A DNA stretch of 64,000 nt. Source: Trileptium ribeirensis. Lineage: Eukaryota > Nematoda > Enoplea > Enoplida > Thoracostomopsidae. The notes under the pieces are model-generated. The model was not told where the DNA came from and did not search any database. It worked only from the letters and a program-made list of their open reading frames with translations. Shown in pieces: positions 11,101 to 26,100 of this stretch (position 1 is its first letter; the number at the start of each line of letters is the position of its first letter). The translations under genes were made by a program, and so were the position numbers. The stretch lies in the NCBI GenBank assembly GCA_030248225.1, contig JASANE010000611.1, positions 31,823 through 95,822 of the forward strand, written 5' to 3'.

Positions 11101-14100
11101 TATGAACCAAAAGCGTGAAATTTCCTCGAAATAATATCATATGTTCGATTTTTCCACATTTTGGTGGTGGTCGGGGGTGGGTAAAAGCCTGAGATCAACA
11201 GGTCGGGAACGAGATAGAGCTCAGGTCGTTTCACCATTCGCTTCGTGATTGGAAAGAACCATAACAGACAAATTAATTGACTTCTACTGACTCCACCATA
11301 CCCCTAACTAGCAACCGTCGGGGGGGGTAATCAAATGTGCTAAAATCGACCTTTTGACTCTAGCGCTGGGGTAAGTAACAGCAAGCACCTGGGTTAATAT
11401 TTTTTCAAAAGGCACCCAGGGGACAGGTATGATATATGAACAACGTTTATGTACCATGCATAAGTAACGAGCAATGACCAAAAAAAAAGAATTTGGTAGG
11501 GGGGGGCAAAACTGGGGTTCATGCCATATCGACAGCTGTCTCTCTCCATGATTGGAGTAGATTTGAAAATCGTGCAATTAAAAATGTTGTGTAGACCTGA
11601 CTAATCCTGCATAGAAAAGAATTTGGGCAATAACTTCGAACACGGAGCCACGACACTACCCGAAAAAAAGAGGTCGCAAAATTAGTCATTACGATTTTTG
11701 TCAATTTGGGACTTATGTGGATGTCCAGCCTCTTACGGCGTGCGTGAAGCCGAAAAATTTTTTTTGTTTGAACTAGCTAACTAATGACGCTTCTTAGCGT
11801 AAATAACATTTTTACCATTTCCCTGCACGTTTATGTGCTACTGGCCAAAATTTCCAGTTTTACCCCCCCGACCAAAAGGTCATCGTAGCGTGAAATGACC
11901 CCGTAGACAGGCTAAGTGCTGGCCTGTCCACAGTTGGGGGGATACCCCCACTCGGCCGAAACCATCCATGTTCAACTAAATCCTAAAATTTTTTGTCTGA
12001 AAAGTTGTTTTTGTTTTCAAGTTGTTTTTTAAATATTAATGACCACTATTTACAATGCTAAAACATCGTTTTACAGCTTGAAAATACATGCACGGCAGAA
12101 AAACTATATGGAAATATTTAGTATGTTTAAGCAAAATTTATTCCCCACCCCCTCTTTGAAATTTATCCCAAGAATAAACATGGGGCTCCCCGAAGTCCCC
12201 CACTTTTCCGGGGGCCCTGGACAAGCCAGTAAACAGGTAGGCAGTTTTACTGCATAGGTGAAGATTACTATTGTCTATTGTGATTAAACGGCAGGTAAGT
12301 TTTTGCGGTTTTACCTGTATAAAAACAAATTGTTTGGGGGAAAATTCGTTAACACTTGCAAACATTTTGCGAGATATACATTTCCATATTTCTATCCTAA
12401 ACTATATATCTGCAGCAGTAATTGAAAGCCACATCATAGAATGTTTGCCTTACTGTGGGAGCAAAGTTTGTTTCTTGAGTTGCTAGTCTAAACGTTGTTA
12501 GTGAAATTTATTCCAACTAGCTTTCCACCCTCTCTAATATCAACATCGTGAATGGTATTATTAAAAAACCGTTACTGATATCTCCAACATTAGCCGTTAT
12601 GTTTAGTCGAACAAGTTTCAATTTGTTCATTATTATTTTAGCTTGATAGCATCGTGTACGACAATCGGAGTCAGAGCAGATATATGAATGCTGCCGAGGT
12701 TTATGTGTATCACACCGATTCAGAAAAATGGTTAGTTACGTATTCCACTTTTTGTTTAATTCTTGTTGTGTACTTCTGTCAGACCAGTGTTATAAGGCTT
12801 CAGCAATTACAGAGGGTTTTAGGGTGGTATACCCGTCAAGCAGAAAGCCAGACACAGGTAATTACACATATTTACAATTAAACATGAAACTAGTTTCACC
12901 CTTGCTTGCGAGAAAGCAGTATTCTACTAGCTATAAGACCAGAATTTAACCACGGTGGGAAACTTTGAGCTGGCGGCCCCATAGCTACAACGTGGGAAAA
13001 TTTCCGCCAGGTTTCCTGGTGGAATCCGTACCTTCCAGGTCAGCTGGGTTTTAAAATTGCATTTTTCATGGGTTTGATATATTGACTTAAGGGGTTGACC
13101 TGGGGAAGCCAAAAGTTACCTAGGGAACATGGCTTGGAAGGAACCGCCGATATTTTAGTAGGCAGCTCGAAAATCATGCCAACTTCTGTGGAGAGGCCAG
13201 TTTTGTTTGAATTTATTTAAGTTTTGAAGCCATCGGGTGACATCGTCACGTGACGTGGTACACCGCTTGCACCAAAACATGTTTTATACAAGACCATTGT
13301 CGGGCATGCGTGGAACATGGAACACAACTGCAGCCTGCAATCCCGCACTATGGCTTCGAACGTTGGTTCGCAAAATTTGTATTCAATTAGGATATTGAGT
13401 AGTTTTTGCGACAAGCTAACAACCAAATAGCGTTTTGTCAGCACATCTGGAATACTTCGAGGTTTGTTAATCCGACACATGTGTAAGATTAGCTGTTCTG
13501 ACCCTATACGAAAATCTCCTACTTTCGAAATTCCCATGTTCGTGTCACCACTCAACTGAAACTTATATGTTCATCTAAACTCACGATTTCGGTATAGTAA
13601 ATCATTTTTAATTATTAAATATATACTATTTCTAATGCTAAATCATTGTTTTTAGCCTTAACATATTTGTACAACAGCAAAATCATGTGGAAATGTAGAA
13701 ATATTTCGCATATAGAACAAAATTTTGTTTCCCCTGCATTGTAATTTTTCCCTGATCACGAACATTAAATCCTCAAAGTTTCCCAGTTCATGAAAATATC
13801 ATATAATAGTGCCGGCATTATTACGCTATTGAAGACACATATCTCAGACTCGTTTTCATACCGCTTATGCTGAAAAGCAGCTTTATCAAGCGCTTGGAAT
13901 TGATTATAATTTTTCCGATTCGGAAATGGACGTCTCTGGATGCAGCGGTTACTTGCATATCTTTGTTGAAGCCAAGGTAAACAAATTACCAGTTTCACAT
14001 TTTCTTCGTTGAGGTGTAGATTTATTGGAGCCATGACCTTTTTATACTGATTTTAATACTAAACCGAGGGACCCTTACCTGAATGGAGAATGAAAAACTC

Positions 14101-17100
14101 GGAATGTTTATAAATAACAGACTTAATATTTAATAATAATGTAGATTATATAGTTAAACCCTACTAAAAGACGATAAATTTGTTGTTTTAAACCCCGCAC
14201 GGCAAAAATTGAATATTTTTTGAACTGCATATCTTTTGCCCCGCAAAGTAAAATTGTTTTTCAGTCATTCAATCACCACCCTGTGGTGATTGAAAGCGAG
14301 CGTATTAGCGCAGATTTGGCCAATAATGCTTACACTAATCTGATTTTTATATACTGTGGTCGAGGAATTTTCAGATAAGTATGAAAAATCGGAATTTTTA
14401 TGCTTAATTTTGTATGGCCACTATTAAACGGCATTACATGTATTTAACTGTTATTAAGGTGGCTTACGCAAGAACTGTGACTTGCGTATGTGACTGAAGC
14501 AACACGCTACTTAAACCGTGCTGAAACTAAGAGCAGAAAAATTATGTTTCAGGTTTATTTTCAAGACCCCAAATGGTCCTGTGCCAACACAGTGCTCCGG
14601 CGCTACCGCAATTCGTCTTGGCGCGCACATCTATATATTCGGTGGTTTTTACGGCGGTATGAACACACTTCAATCCTGGAGAAAGTCTTGGAGTGTTCAT
14701 ATTTTAAATTTGGAGACTATGTCGTGGTCTAATTCTATCGATCCGATGGAAGATGATTTCCTGGCTGACTTCCATAATGATGGTGGAAGTGATACTGATA
14801 ATGATGGTGATGAAGACGATGATAATGAACCCATAAATTATCTTGCGGAGAATAACGTAGATCATCGTGATTACAATCACGAACATGATGTAGAGTTTTA
14901 TGTAGACATAGACGGCCGCAATGGCGATAACTTTGATAATAATAACAATAATATGCATCGTAACCGTAATCATGACGAGTCTCGCGGACACAATTCGAAC
15001 GAAGAAGAATCTAACAGGCTAATACGTGAAGCGCGACGACTTCGCCGCGAACGCTTTCGGAATTGGTATAAATCGGTGCCGACACCGCGTCATAAATTTG
15101 TCGGTTGGGAATTTGACGGAAAGTGGGTTTTACTAAAATATTAACGAAATAAAATAACCTCTATATGCATCATTGCGGTATCCCGTATCGTGTGTGGTAG
15201 ACATTAGTTTGTTGATATCCGGTACTGGCTTCTTCATTCGCTGAAAATTTTTTCAATGGGCATGAACAGGTCCCATTCGGAAATGGAGGTGTTGGATTTT
15301 GCCTACGACCGTGAATTGGAGCAAAGTGGATGGTCGAAATGCAAAATTTTTCCAAAAGTTTCAGCGAAGAAAGTTAAAATTGCTAATAAATGGTTTTAGC
15401 AACGGTTCAAAAATTAACTTTTAAGGCAATAGAGTTGCATCCTGGTCTGGGTAGTTCGGTTATTTTTGACGAAACATTCCGGGTCCTGGTATTGGCTTTC
15501 AGAAATTACAGGGACCGGTTGTTTTAATTTTCAAGGTCCGGGTACTGCCAAAAGTACCCGGACTGCATGTCTGCGATGCCGATTTAATGGTGGATTTTAA
15601 TTCACAACCCTCTGCTTCTAGCTTGCTCGATTTAATATCCTATGACATATTATGTTCACTAATAGTCATGTTTGCCAAAAAGAACCATCTAATGACTGAC
15701 TATAATATGAAATTACATAGTGTTCACATATACGATGGTTATGATGTTGGAAAATGTTATAGTTGCCGAAAATAGCCGTTACTAACTCTAAGGATCGTCT
15801 ATTCTAGCAGAGAATCTGGTCAAAAACTAATTTTCAAAATTTTATGCTCGCTCGCCGCTCAAACGATGATATGTCGCACTAGAGATGCAGGCAAGGTACA
15901 ACTGTAGCCGTAAACTTTAATATGTACCACATACAAAGTTAGTTGAATTACACTTTCACGTAAAAAGTTAACACAATTTTGTCATGTTGACGAGAAAGCT
16001 TTCCCAATTATTATTACAGAGGATTCAAGTTAAATGATTTCCACTTGATGTTAAATTACGATATAATAAACCAATGACTTTAAAACTCGAGAGGGAAAAC
16101 TCGTACCATTAATTTTATGGTTGTCCTTCGAGCTTATCTTAAAGCAACTCCTATCTGCCGCATCAGAAAAGTAGAACTAGTGTAACATGTTGAACTAGTA
16201 GGAGATACGTTAAGCGCAAACATTTACATCTAAACAATACCACAGAGATCACGCTTTTCTTACGTATTGAATTGAAATGTTCACCTGACTCCGCAGTAAA
16301 GCACCAATATCGATAAGGTAATCTGTGAAATAGTCGTTATGGACTACGAGCCATTTCGAGTTATATACTACCAGCCATATTGTTATATATAACATGTATA
16401 TATATATGTAGAAAATTATAATCTGTATGTACATTTATCGTTTTTCTGCATAGTCTGGGTTCGGCTCCGGGAAATTCCAAATCCGGTTCCGGGTACTGGT
16501 TTTCAAAATTTCCGGATCCGGGTATTCCTTTTCAAAAATTCCGGGTCCTGGGCCGGTCCGGGTATTAATTTTGAAAATTTGAAACTTTAAAATCAATTTT
16601 CAAACCATTTTTTTGCTGATATTATATAATGAAATTTATTTAAGAAGAGGATTTTTGAAAAAAATTTGTTAATTTTTATGTCAACTGGGGTGTTTTTACC
16701 GGGGTAAGCCAAAAAAATTTTGCCAGGAAGCTTTTTGCCGGCGGGGGTCCTCAGCCGGAAGCACGTTTTTTGCCAGAGGGCGCCGAAAGATGTCCGGGCA
16801 TCCAATGCTTTATTTCGGAGAAGCCAGCAATATGAATCACAAAGCTTTATTTAAAGGACACTAGGAATATGGATGACAAAGCTTTATTTATAGGACATAG
16901 ATGCTCTGGTCCCTCCAAGCATTTAAAAAGGCCTGACGGAATTTAGGTCTGGACAGTATCGCTAACAGTACATGACGTATTTTAAGCGTTTAGCGGCTGG
17001 GGTGCGTCCAGACGATTTGATATGACGCGTAGAACTCAATATTATTTACAAAATGCCAAATTACTATATTTCATTCCGATGCCTTATATTATGTTAGTTT

Positions 17101-20100
17101 TTATGTTTATAGTTTGAAGCTCGAGTTTTTATTCGTCACCGGAGGTGATTAAAGGATAGTACTAGCAAAAAGTGGTACAAAAATTTAGAAAATGTGGAGT
17201 TTCAGTAGTACCTGCCAGCTTTTGCTCTCTCACCAGAGATATAAATGACTGACTGCATCGTTTGCAATGTTGTTTGTAACTTTTGTTGACTTTGATGACT
17301 GCCCGCTTTTGGCATTACAGAAGCTTTCATGATACTGTGATGCTAGTGTAGTTCGGCTTTCGTAGCCGCCGAGTTTGAAAAATACTCCCCAAACCCATGT
17401 TTTTCATCTATACGATTTACATTGATTATGATTTTTCTTAATTACAGTATGTATCATTTCATCTAAATAACAGCAATAAGAGGCATTTACAGGATTTTGC
17501 CTGTAATCGTGTCTAGCATCATTTCAGCGTCTTGGTACATAGTTACAAATGTTGATTACTGTGCGTTTGAAGGAGCCATTTCCAACAATAACAGGTTTAA
17601 TTTGCAGCCTAATCCATGATGATTTTAGCGACTGAGCTATCGTAAAATCTATTTTCTACAAATATATTTCAGTAATAGTCTGTATATATAAAGCACAAGT
17701 TAATTAAATGCATTTTAAAAAATGTGTTATCGGAAACATGTCGGCGTCTTCAATACACAAAGCTATATAAGAAATAATAAAATAGCGTTTTTCCTACACA
17801 TTTCGCATCTCATGTAAAAAGGTGTACTTTTTCTAGTCTACACAAGGATTTTCTTTTTCTTAGTCGTTAAATGTTTTATCTGTACCCAATAGCACGTTAA
17901 TCATAGGTCTCTGTATATAATTTTCATTTTCGTGTTGCTTATAGTTTTTACCGAGTAGAGTACTGAACGCCTGGTTGTTGAATACGTATAGTTGTATGAC
18001 GTTATCATTATCAGCAAGAGTGCATTAGGGAAGAGTATGACACTTCTCTGCGCTCACATGTTAGCCCGTGATTGATGATACGGGCGTCTTCGGCCTGACC
18101 CCCCCCCAGTTTTTTAGGGGGGGCGGGGGGAGGTAGGTCGGGTTCTCCCCCAATTTCTGGGGGGTTGGTTTATAGGCAGCTGCTTATAAACCGACCCCCC
18201 CCCCGGAAATTGGGGGTCCAACATAATGCACCCTTGGTATCAGTAATGCATCAAACGTAAATAGAATTGCCGTTTATTATTAGTATTAGCGTTCGAATCA
18301 TCTTGGCCATAAAATATCTGGACCACAATTCATCTTTTTCTGAAGAGCCGCAACGTTGTTGGATTTCCTTCGCCTCCGTTGTGAACAACCAGTAGGCACA
18401 CTTGACTCCTTTTCGCTACATAGAGTTTCAGTTTCAAACACTTTGTGTTCATTTTTGTGTCATTTCATCTCAGTGTCTGTTTCGAGATAATGCTAATGCG
18501 TGAGTAAACTTAAGATGACACCGCCAACCGTCCTATTTTGTCATTACCGATATCAAATTGCAAGCTCATGTTACGCTAAAAAGGCGTAATTATTCGTCTT
18601 TTCGCTAACCGAAAATTGGCAAAATCAAATTCAAATGCTAGAAATTAGACCTTGTGTTCTAATAGAATTTCGGCGATTTTAATTTGCAGAAATTTGGTTT
18701 CCTAAAGCCTGATCACATGAATTTGGATTATTCACTGTTCGCGAACAACTTTAATGCAACACTGACGTACAATCAAATCGATCCTATAGTTAAGCTATCG
18801 GTGTTCGCTAACAAAAGTCGTTTAATTCAAATCGACAAATTTTCGTTCCCAAAAATTTGAATAATTTTACTTGAAGTTTTGCGAACATAAAAAGGTTAGA
18901 TTTCAATCTCGTGCGCTGTGTTCGCGAACACTTTTACGCCGAATTTCAATTGGCTAAAAAGCGTTCCGTAACAAATTTTATGCAAAATTACAAAATAGCA
19001 TCGTTGGTGGTATCACTTTAAGTTTATTTGTGCATAAATACATGTGCGAACAGACCAAAAGTCCGCGTTACCCAATCAAAATTGGATTTTACTGGGTGGG
19101 CGATCGAAACATTCAGTCTGACCATTTTCAAACCTTTGTCAGAGTGCTTTAAATAAGCTAGTATTCTCGCCACTTGCCTTCCGTAGTCTGATTGTTTTGT
19201 ACCAATTACTGAAATGGAGTAGAATTTAGTTAAATGGCTGCCAGCTGCTCAGAAAATGATTTTTGTAACTGTTTATGCGCGATAACTCATTACTGAATAA
19301 TTGATTTTTGCAAATCTTTTATTCGACGTGTAATAGAGTTTAATGATCATTTTTGTATTTGCGATTCGTCAATAATATTTTGTAATAATTTCGACAAAGA
19401 CGGCACGAATTTATTGCAAACTTTGTGATTTTAACACATGGAGATCAGCGACATTTGAAAGCTATAAATCTTCCTCGCCTGATTAACCCACAAAAACTTT
19501 GGTTGCTTAGCCCATTAAAAAAGTGGCTTGAAAGATTTAGGACAATGAATGAAAGTGGCACATTTTTGTGGCGACTTTCGTTTTCTCCAACCACCCAGTT
19601 TTGGTGGAATGTCATGATGGCTGTTCGGAATATTTTTAGCTTCGTTTGCAGCGTAATGTTGCAATTTTTGCGCGGCCACAGGTGTTTATTAAGGCATATA
19701 TAGGTTTCAAAGGTGAGATATCAAAGAGTAAGAACTTCCACCCGTTGGACACATTGTTGAGTTTGGTTAGATACTATGTGCAAGCCTAACTGATAAACAA
19801 TATACACATGTATATAAAATGTCAGCTATTATTCAGTAGTAAACTCAAGGATTTTTCGAGTGTTCAAAAAATAACATTCATTAGATTGATAAGAAACTAC
19901 TGAAATGCGACGAAAAAATTTTTCGGATAAAGTGGATGATTCTTGATATTCACTTCGAGGCAATGTTACAAACAGACAGGGAACACTTCGTTGGGTTTAA
20001 AATCGGGGTTATCAGATTTGTGCAAGCACCAGAATTGATCGTTCAGGTTGATCACCGTGTGTCGAGGATGTCATGATGTCCATTCATGCGTTGTGTCATG

Positions 20101-23100
20101 ATTCACGATGTTAATCCCTGCTTTAGTGCGGAATGTGTAAAGAGGGAACAATATATAATTATTGAAACCTAGAAAAATAAATGAAGGATCACCTTTATGG
20201 CTGTAAGGCATAAAGTAAAACATATATAGGCATATAAACACATATGAAAGGCAAAGTAAAACGCATATAAATGTATGCGACATGCAATAGCGCATCATAT
20301 TGTGCTGCTATACCGTGCATATAATCACGTATCCGTACTTATTGAGCGGAGCGAAGCGAAGCGTTTTTTTCTGTCCGGAATTAAAAAGGCCGATGTCCGT
20401 CCGTTCGTTAGTTCGTTCGTTCGTTCGGTCCGACGGATCTCAAGAACCACTGAACCGATTTTAAAAAACTTTTTTGTTCGAAAGCCTATCATGTCAGAGT
20501 GTGCACCTGATATTTGGCATTAAAAAATTTTGAGTGGTTAATTAGTAATTAGCTAATTAGTTAAGCTTATACAGCTAAAATAGAGAAGTTTGCAATATTT
20601 GTGCTATTTATTGAAATAGAATCGTTTCGATAAAACCATTATAGGGTTTTTTCGGTCGAAGAATTCAAATATAATATTTTTTCCAATGATAAAGCCCTAT
20701 GCCCTATGCAATGTAGTTACAAGAACATAAAATTGAGTACATTCGTAATGCCACAGCCCAAGCTCCGCTCACAAATGTAGTTCCACTACCGACTAGTCGG
20801 TATAATTGTATATTGATCTCTTGTGGTATACTGTACGTAGGTTATTTGCGTTGTTATACGATGTATGAATACGTAATTACTGGTTGTAATGTGTAGTATT
20901 AACACATTTAAGGTATAAAATCTGTGGTCGAAAACTGGTGTGTTTTTTGATTAATGACGCAAATCTTGTTACGAAAGGATGCAGTGTAAATGTCACATTT
21001 CTTTTAAATTGTATTTGCATCCTTTTTTACACAACTGTTCATTTTTATCGAACATTCTTCTTGTATTATCACTCATTTTAATATTAGAGTTGAGATTATT
21101 TTAAATTATCGTTAGATGTATACCTGGCTGTCGCTTTGCGATATAGATAAAGCTTCGGAATAAAACAAAACGGACAACGCACAAGCGACGGTATAGTGTG
21201 GGCAGCTGCTTTGTAACGAAATATCGCTAATCGGTTTGCAGTTCATAGCTATTCAATTTTTTACCTCGGCTAATATAGAATAATTTAGGTTAATATACTT
21301 CGGTGGATTTGGAAATCCGCCTAACTCAATGGAAGATAGCTTAGCAACTGTGCTTCACTACATTTTCCTCAACGACAATGGCACTTTTACCATGGATGAT
21401 ATTCTCGTAAGTATTATGTTGCACTTACTGTTTAAAATGAAAAAATGTACTAGTTTTTATCTAACACGTAAAACTCAACTTTAGCTGGGCGCACTGACTC
21501 ATGCGAAAATTTTGCCTTTGATTGTGTCCGTAACTGGTTAATACGTATATTTATTGGTTTATAAAGTTTCTGATAGTAAGGTTCTAGCGAAGGGTTTTTC
21601 ATATTTTCTAGTGTTTTGTGCGTTTTTGCGATTATTTACTGAAACATCAATCACATGGAATTCGATGTACATTTTTAGTGCACGAAATATTTATTTTTGT
21701 GCTATCCGTAGATACTGTTTGGTATATGGATGTGTTTGACCTTTCTGTGGGCCACCTTTCAGTATTATACTTATGAATGAAAAATGAGCAATAATTATAA
21801 TTTCATGACCCAAGTTAAATGTTATAGCAGATTTCATGATAGTTTTATTTTTGGCTCACTATTTCCTATGTAATATAATTCTAGTGTCTCGCCAGCGGGC
21901 TCGCTTCGTATGTGATTGTCATTATGCTTAATCTTTTGTAACAGGTTTTTTGTTTGATATACTACCAAAACTCTTGTAAGCCTTATAATGCTAGTCTGGT
22001 CAGAGTTAAAGACTATCACCATGGTGTTCTGTGCTACAAAACCTATAATAACTTATCTAAGGCCCAGAAAATAACACATTTCCAAAGAAGTGATGACAGT
22101 AGTTCATTCCTTAAATTGGTTTCGCCAAAAGTCGACATACTTGCCGTGTGTTACATCAATTCCGAAATACTTGAAACCTATACATACCATTCTAAATTAT
22201 CTGAAAGCAATAACTAACCAACTGACTACAAATTATATTCTGGAAATCGGGTTCTTTAAACCCTAAAGCCGTTTAAACCACTAAAAGCTCAAAATATTGC
22301 CATGATGGGCGGTAAATAACAAAAGCATGGCGTTGAGGTTGTTTGGTAACCAAAAAGACTTGTTGTAAAGGAAAGTCGAAACTTGAAGTAAAGTAAAAAC
22401 AAGTCGAAACTTGAAGTATAGTATAAACAAGTCGAATTTTGAAAAATCGGTACTTTTTGTAACTGGTCGACGTAACACAGCTGTCCAGGAAGTGATCCCA
22501 CAAAAAGTTTTGTTCAGTAAAGTTGTAGATATCGATGAGCTATATTGGTTTCCATTTTTTCAACTTTAATCCTTTGTCACATAGCATGGTCTGCGAAGTA
22601 CTGGGACACATGTTTTGCTAAAAATTCTATGGTATACATAGACAGCTTTGTCTATTCTGAAATATTTATAATATACCTTATAACACTCGAGAGATGGCCA
22701 AAAATACAACGGTGTTTAAATAGTATTTTACATTATATTCCGTCTTTAAATGTATGGTTCCACTTCCAGGACAGCCCGGTTAACAAAAGTTTATTCTGCT
22801 GGCCTGCTTCTATCGTAGTTGAGTCCTTATGGATACGTTTTATGTTCATTTTATTGCTGTTTCACATCGGGTTGCTAATAATAATCATGTACTTAGCATT
22901 TTCATACTTTACCAGCGTTGGGGTTCTTGCTTTATCACCCGGTTCGTTTAGTTATTATGCATATCGGCATTGGTACAACTTCTGTATTACAACGACGGCA
23001 TACATATTGGTGATATCGTCGGTTCTATTCACAAAAATCACCATATTTTGACTAAATATAAAGATTTATTATCTCAAATTAGATTTCAGTGTATTGATAT

Positions 23101-26100
23101 AGCTTGTGATATGAGCACACTACATAGTTCAAGATACGTTATGGGGCATAATGTTGTATGATGGCATTAAGGTACTACTTGTATCAGGTAAATAAAAGCT
23201 CACCTGGATACGGGTTTTCGTCTTCTAATTATTGTAGCCTATTATACTTTAAGGAATACCTTAACCCCATTGCTAAGTCTAACTCATAAAGTTTATAAGC
23301 CTAGCGCGTCGGTTTAGATGCGCCACCGAATAGCTTCCCCTCATTTTGGCAAGGAAGGTGTTACCAAAGGTTATGTAAATTTTTATTGCAATACCGAATA
23401 AGTTCCACTGCATATTATTGCTGTGAACAATGCGTATACAATAAAGTATTTATGTATTATTTGCGGTTTCAGCCATACCCTTCAGCTTGGAATAATCAAT
23501 TGGTTGTTTACGATCTTGCATCAAAATTGTGGTCGAATCCAAAGAGCAAGGTTAGGTTTTGAAATGCCGTATTCTTGACATACCGATTCTCAGTTTTTAT
23601 TAACACCACTTGAGTAATGTTACCGATTGCCTTTGTGTTGCATATTTGGGTATGTGATTGCAGTGCATGTTTTAAAAAAGCATACATTTTTTGCACCATG
23701 ATAACTAGCGGCCTTTTAGAATTTATTCGAAGTTAAGTATATCGAAAATATTAACGGTATGTTTTGATCAAAATTGTTTTTAGGTAGCAGCTTATGTGAT
23801 ATGCTTGGATCTTAATAATTATAGTCATGTGATAGCTTGCTTACTTTTATTAAAAGAAATGAAAATGTTTTGACCCCTATCATGATAACGCTTCGAAGAA
23901 TGACTCTTGCTCATTAACCAATAGTCGTTCTACCGTTTTTCGACTCCATCCACATTATTATAACAACACAACTATATTTTCAATTAAAGTTTCCATGTTT
24001 TTCGAAGGTTTCATGTTTTCTAGTTTTCATTGCATTTTTGTCCTACATAATAATGCACAACGTTACGATCTGTACATGTGATCAAATTGGCTTTGATGAA
24101 GCCAGGAAGTACGTACAGACAACCGACATTTAAACGTAGGTGTACTTTAGACGTATGGTATGTCCCTCTTCAGACATTGAGAAAGCCCTCTGACATTTTC
24201 AGTGCCCGAAGGTTGCACTCAGCTAGGTACACTCTAAATATAGTTTGGCAGAACCCATCCCCACCCGCTACGTGCTTCATAAAATTGTAAAAAACAAAAA
24301 TATTGTTAACTGTAAACACGCCTTAGGTAGCCAATTTGACGAATGTCTACATATTAGTATTTAGGTCGGTTCTACTATATATTTCGCCGCCACAACACGA
24401 TTGTTGCCGTGTTTTATCAGGGTGGATACGACATACTACTGCCGGTTTGTATTTATTTAGTCGTTCGCTTCTGTTTTTTTCCAAAACTTACCCCTAGCAG
24501 CGCACGGCTGCGAAAGACACTTCGTGTGATTTGCCACCTCCTAGGAGGCAGTCGTAACACTAGGGATCTACAAATTTTTTGCAGAACACATGCATGGTTA
24601 AATTTTTTACTCTGCTTCATAATCTGGATCTCCTAATCCTGGTCTGGATATAAAAGTTAATTTAGGCGATAACCTGAAAATTGACCTTTTTCTGTTTTTG
24701 TTTGTTTTTCGCAAGATATGTGTAATAAATCGAAACTTACGAAATAATATCGGTTACCGCTTTTAGCTCTCAGTGGTTTTCAACTTTATATCATAATGCT
24801 TTATCAATACTATACGAAAATGTAGTATTATATACAAATATAGAATAAGGTTATATTATTACTCTGGCTTTTCCATTCGCTGAAAATTTTGCCAAATGAC
24901 GTAAACTAGAGCTTCCCGGGCTTGAACTGCTGGGTCGAAATCTAAAAAATTTCAAAATTAGTTTCCAACAAAAATTGCTGAATGGCCGGAGAAACAGTGC
25001 ACGCCTTTATTGAGCTTAAAACCTATTTTCAAGTAATTTTGTGTTGAAATTAACCAAATATTTAACTTTAGAAAATATTCATAAAAAAATTTGTATTTTT
25101 GTAAAAAAATTTGCCAATTTTTTATGTTTTCTTAGGGTTTTTACTTGTGTGAAGCTAAAAATTTAGCCCGGAGGAATCAAAATTTTGTCGGGGGCCTGAA
25201 CCGGGGCATACGTTTTCGCTCTCGACTAGCTCTCGAGCATTTTGTTCTAAAACATAATTTTATACTGTCAATATGTCGAGAGAGCTGCTTGTTTGTAAAG
25301 TGCGCTGTATTTACTTGCTGGAAGAATGATATTCAATTGGTAGTGTTCTACCTTATTTTTATTTTATGTAAAAAAACTACATTAAGTCTGTCATACAAGT
25401 CTGTTTATAGAAGTGCTAACGAATAATGCTGCAATTATAACGTTTAAAATTAGGAAAATAAAGCATGTTGAGCAGTGAAAACTAAATTTCAATCATGTCG
25501 ACGCGAACAAACAATATTGTATTTTTATTTTCAGGGCCAGGTGCCTTGTCCCCGAGCGGCGCATGCAGCCTGTAAAATTTCGTACAACCGTGTTGTACTA
25601 TTCGGTGGCAGGCATAAAGAACATCGCTTGAGTGACTTGTATATATTTGACTGTGATACGTTTGTTTGGACTTGTGTGTAAGTTTTCTGAAATAATAATT
25701 GTGTAAAGTTACCTCGCTGACAGCAGGTCCTTTGTGTTGTAGTTGATGCTGTTCAATTTCGAAACACAAAGAAAGGGAAGCTTAGCTTTCGATTGAAGGA
25801 TATACATTAAATTTAATCTTTAAAAGATATGTTCGCATTGCCTATGACTCCACGAAATAAGAAATTTCGTCAATAGCTTCAAATTACTTATAATTGTGAC
25901 GAAATGTGTGACAAACTTTTGGGGCCACTTCGCATGTTTTTGAGGCGCGATTTCAAAACAGGGGTATATATTTTCTTGTGTATGCTTATATGTTTTAGGC
26001 ACAAATTGACTAGCCACTCGCCACAATTTTCTCTGGTCACTCGTTATTCGTTCTTTATTCGCTCGTGGAAAAATGGAATTTTTCTTTTGAGATTTTATAG

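Noticed and set aside
14704..14991. 95-codon minus-strand frame opposite KLHDC2 exon 3
   Set aside because: Shadow of the Asp/Asn-rich insert, giving an Ile/Val-rich translation.
22545..23051. 168-codon hydrophobic open frame in KLHDC2 intron 4
   Set aside because: T-rich DNA gives spurious hydrophobic frames; no ATG at its stated start, no family resemblance, and it lies between two confirmed exons on the same strand.
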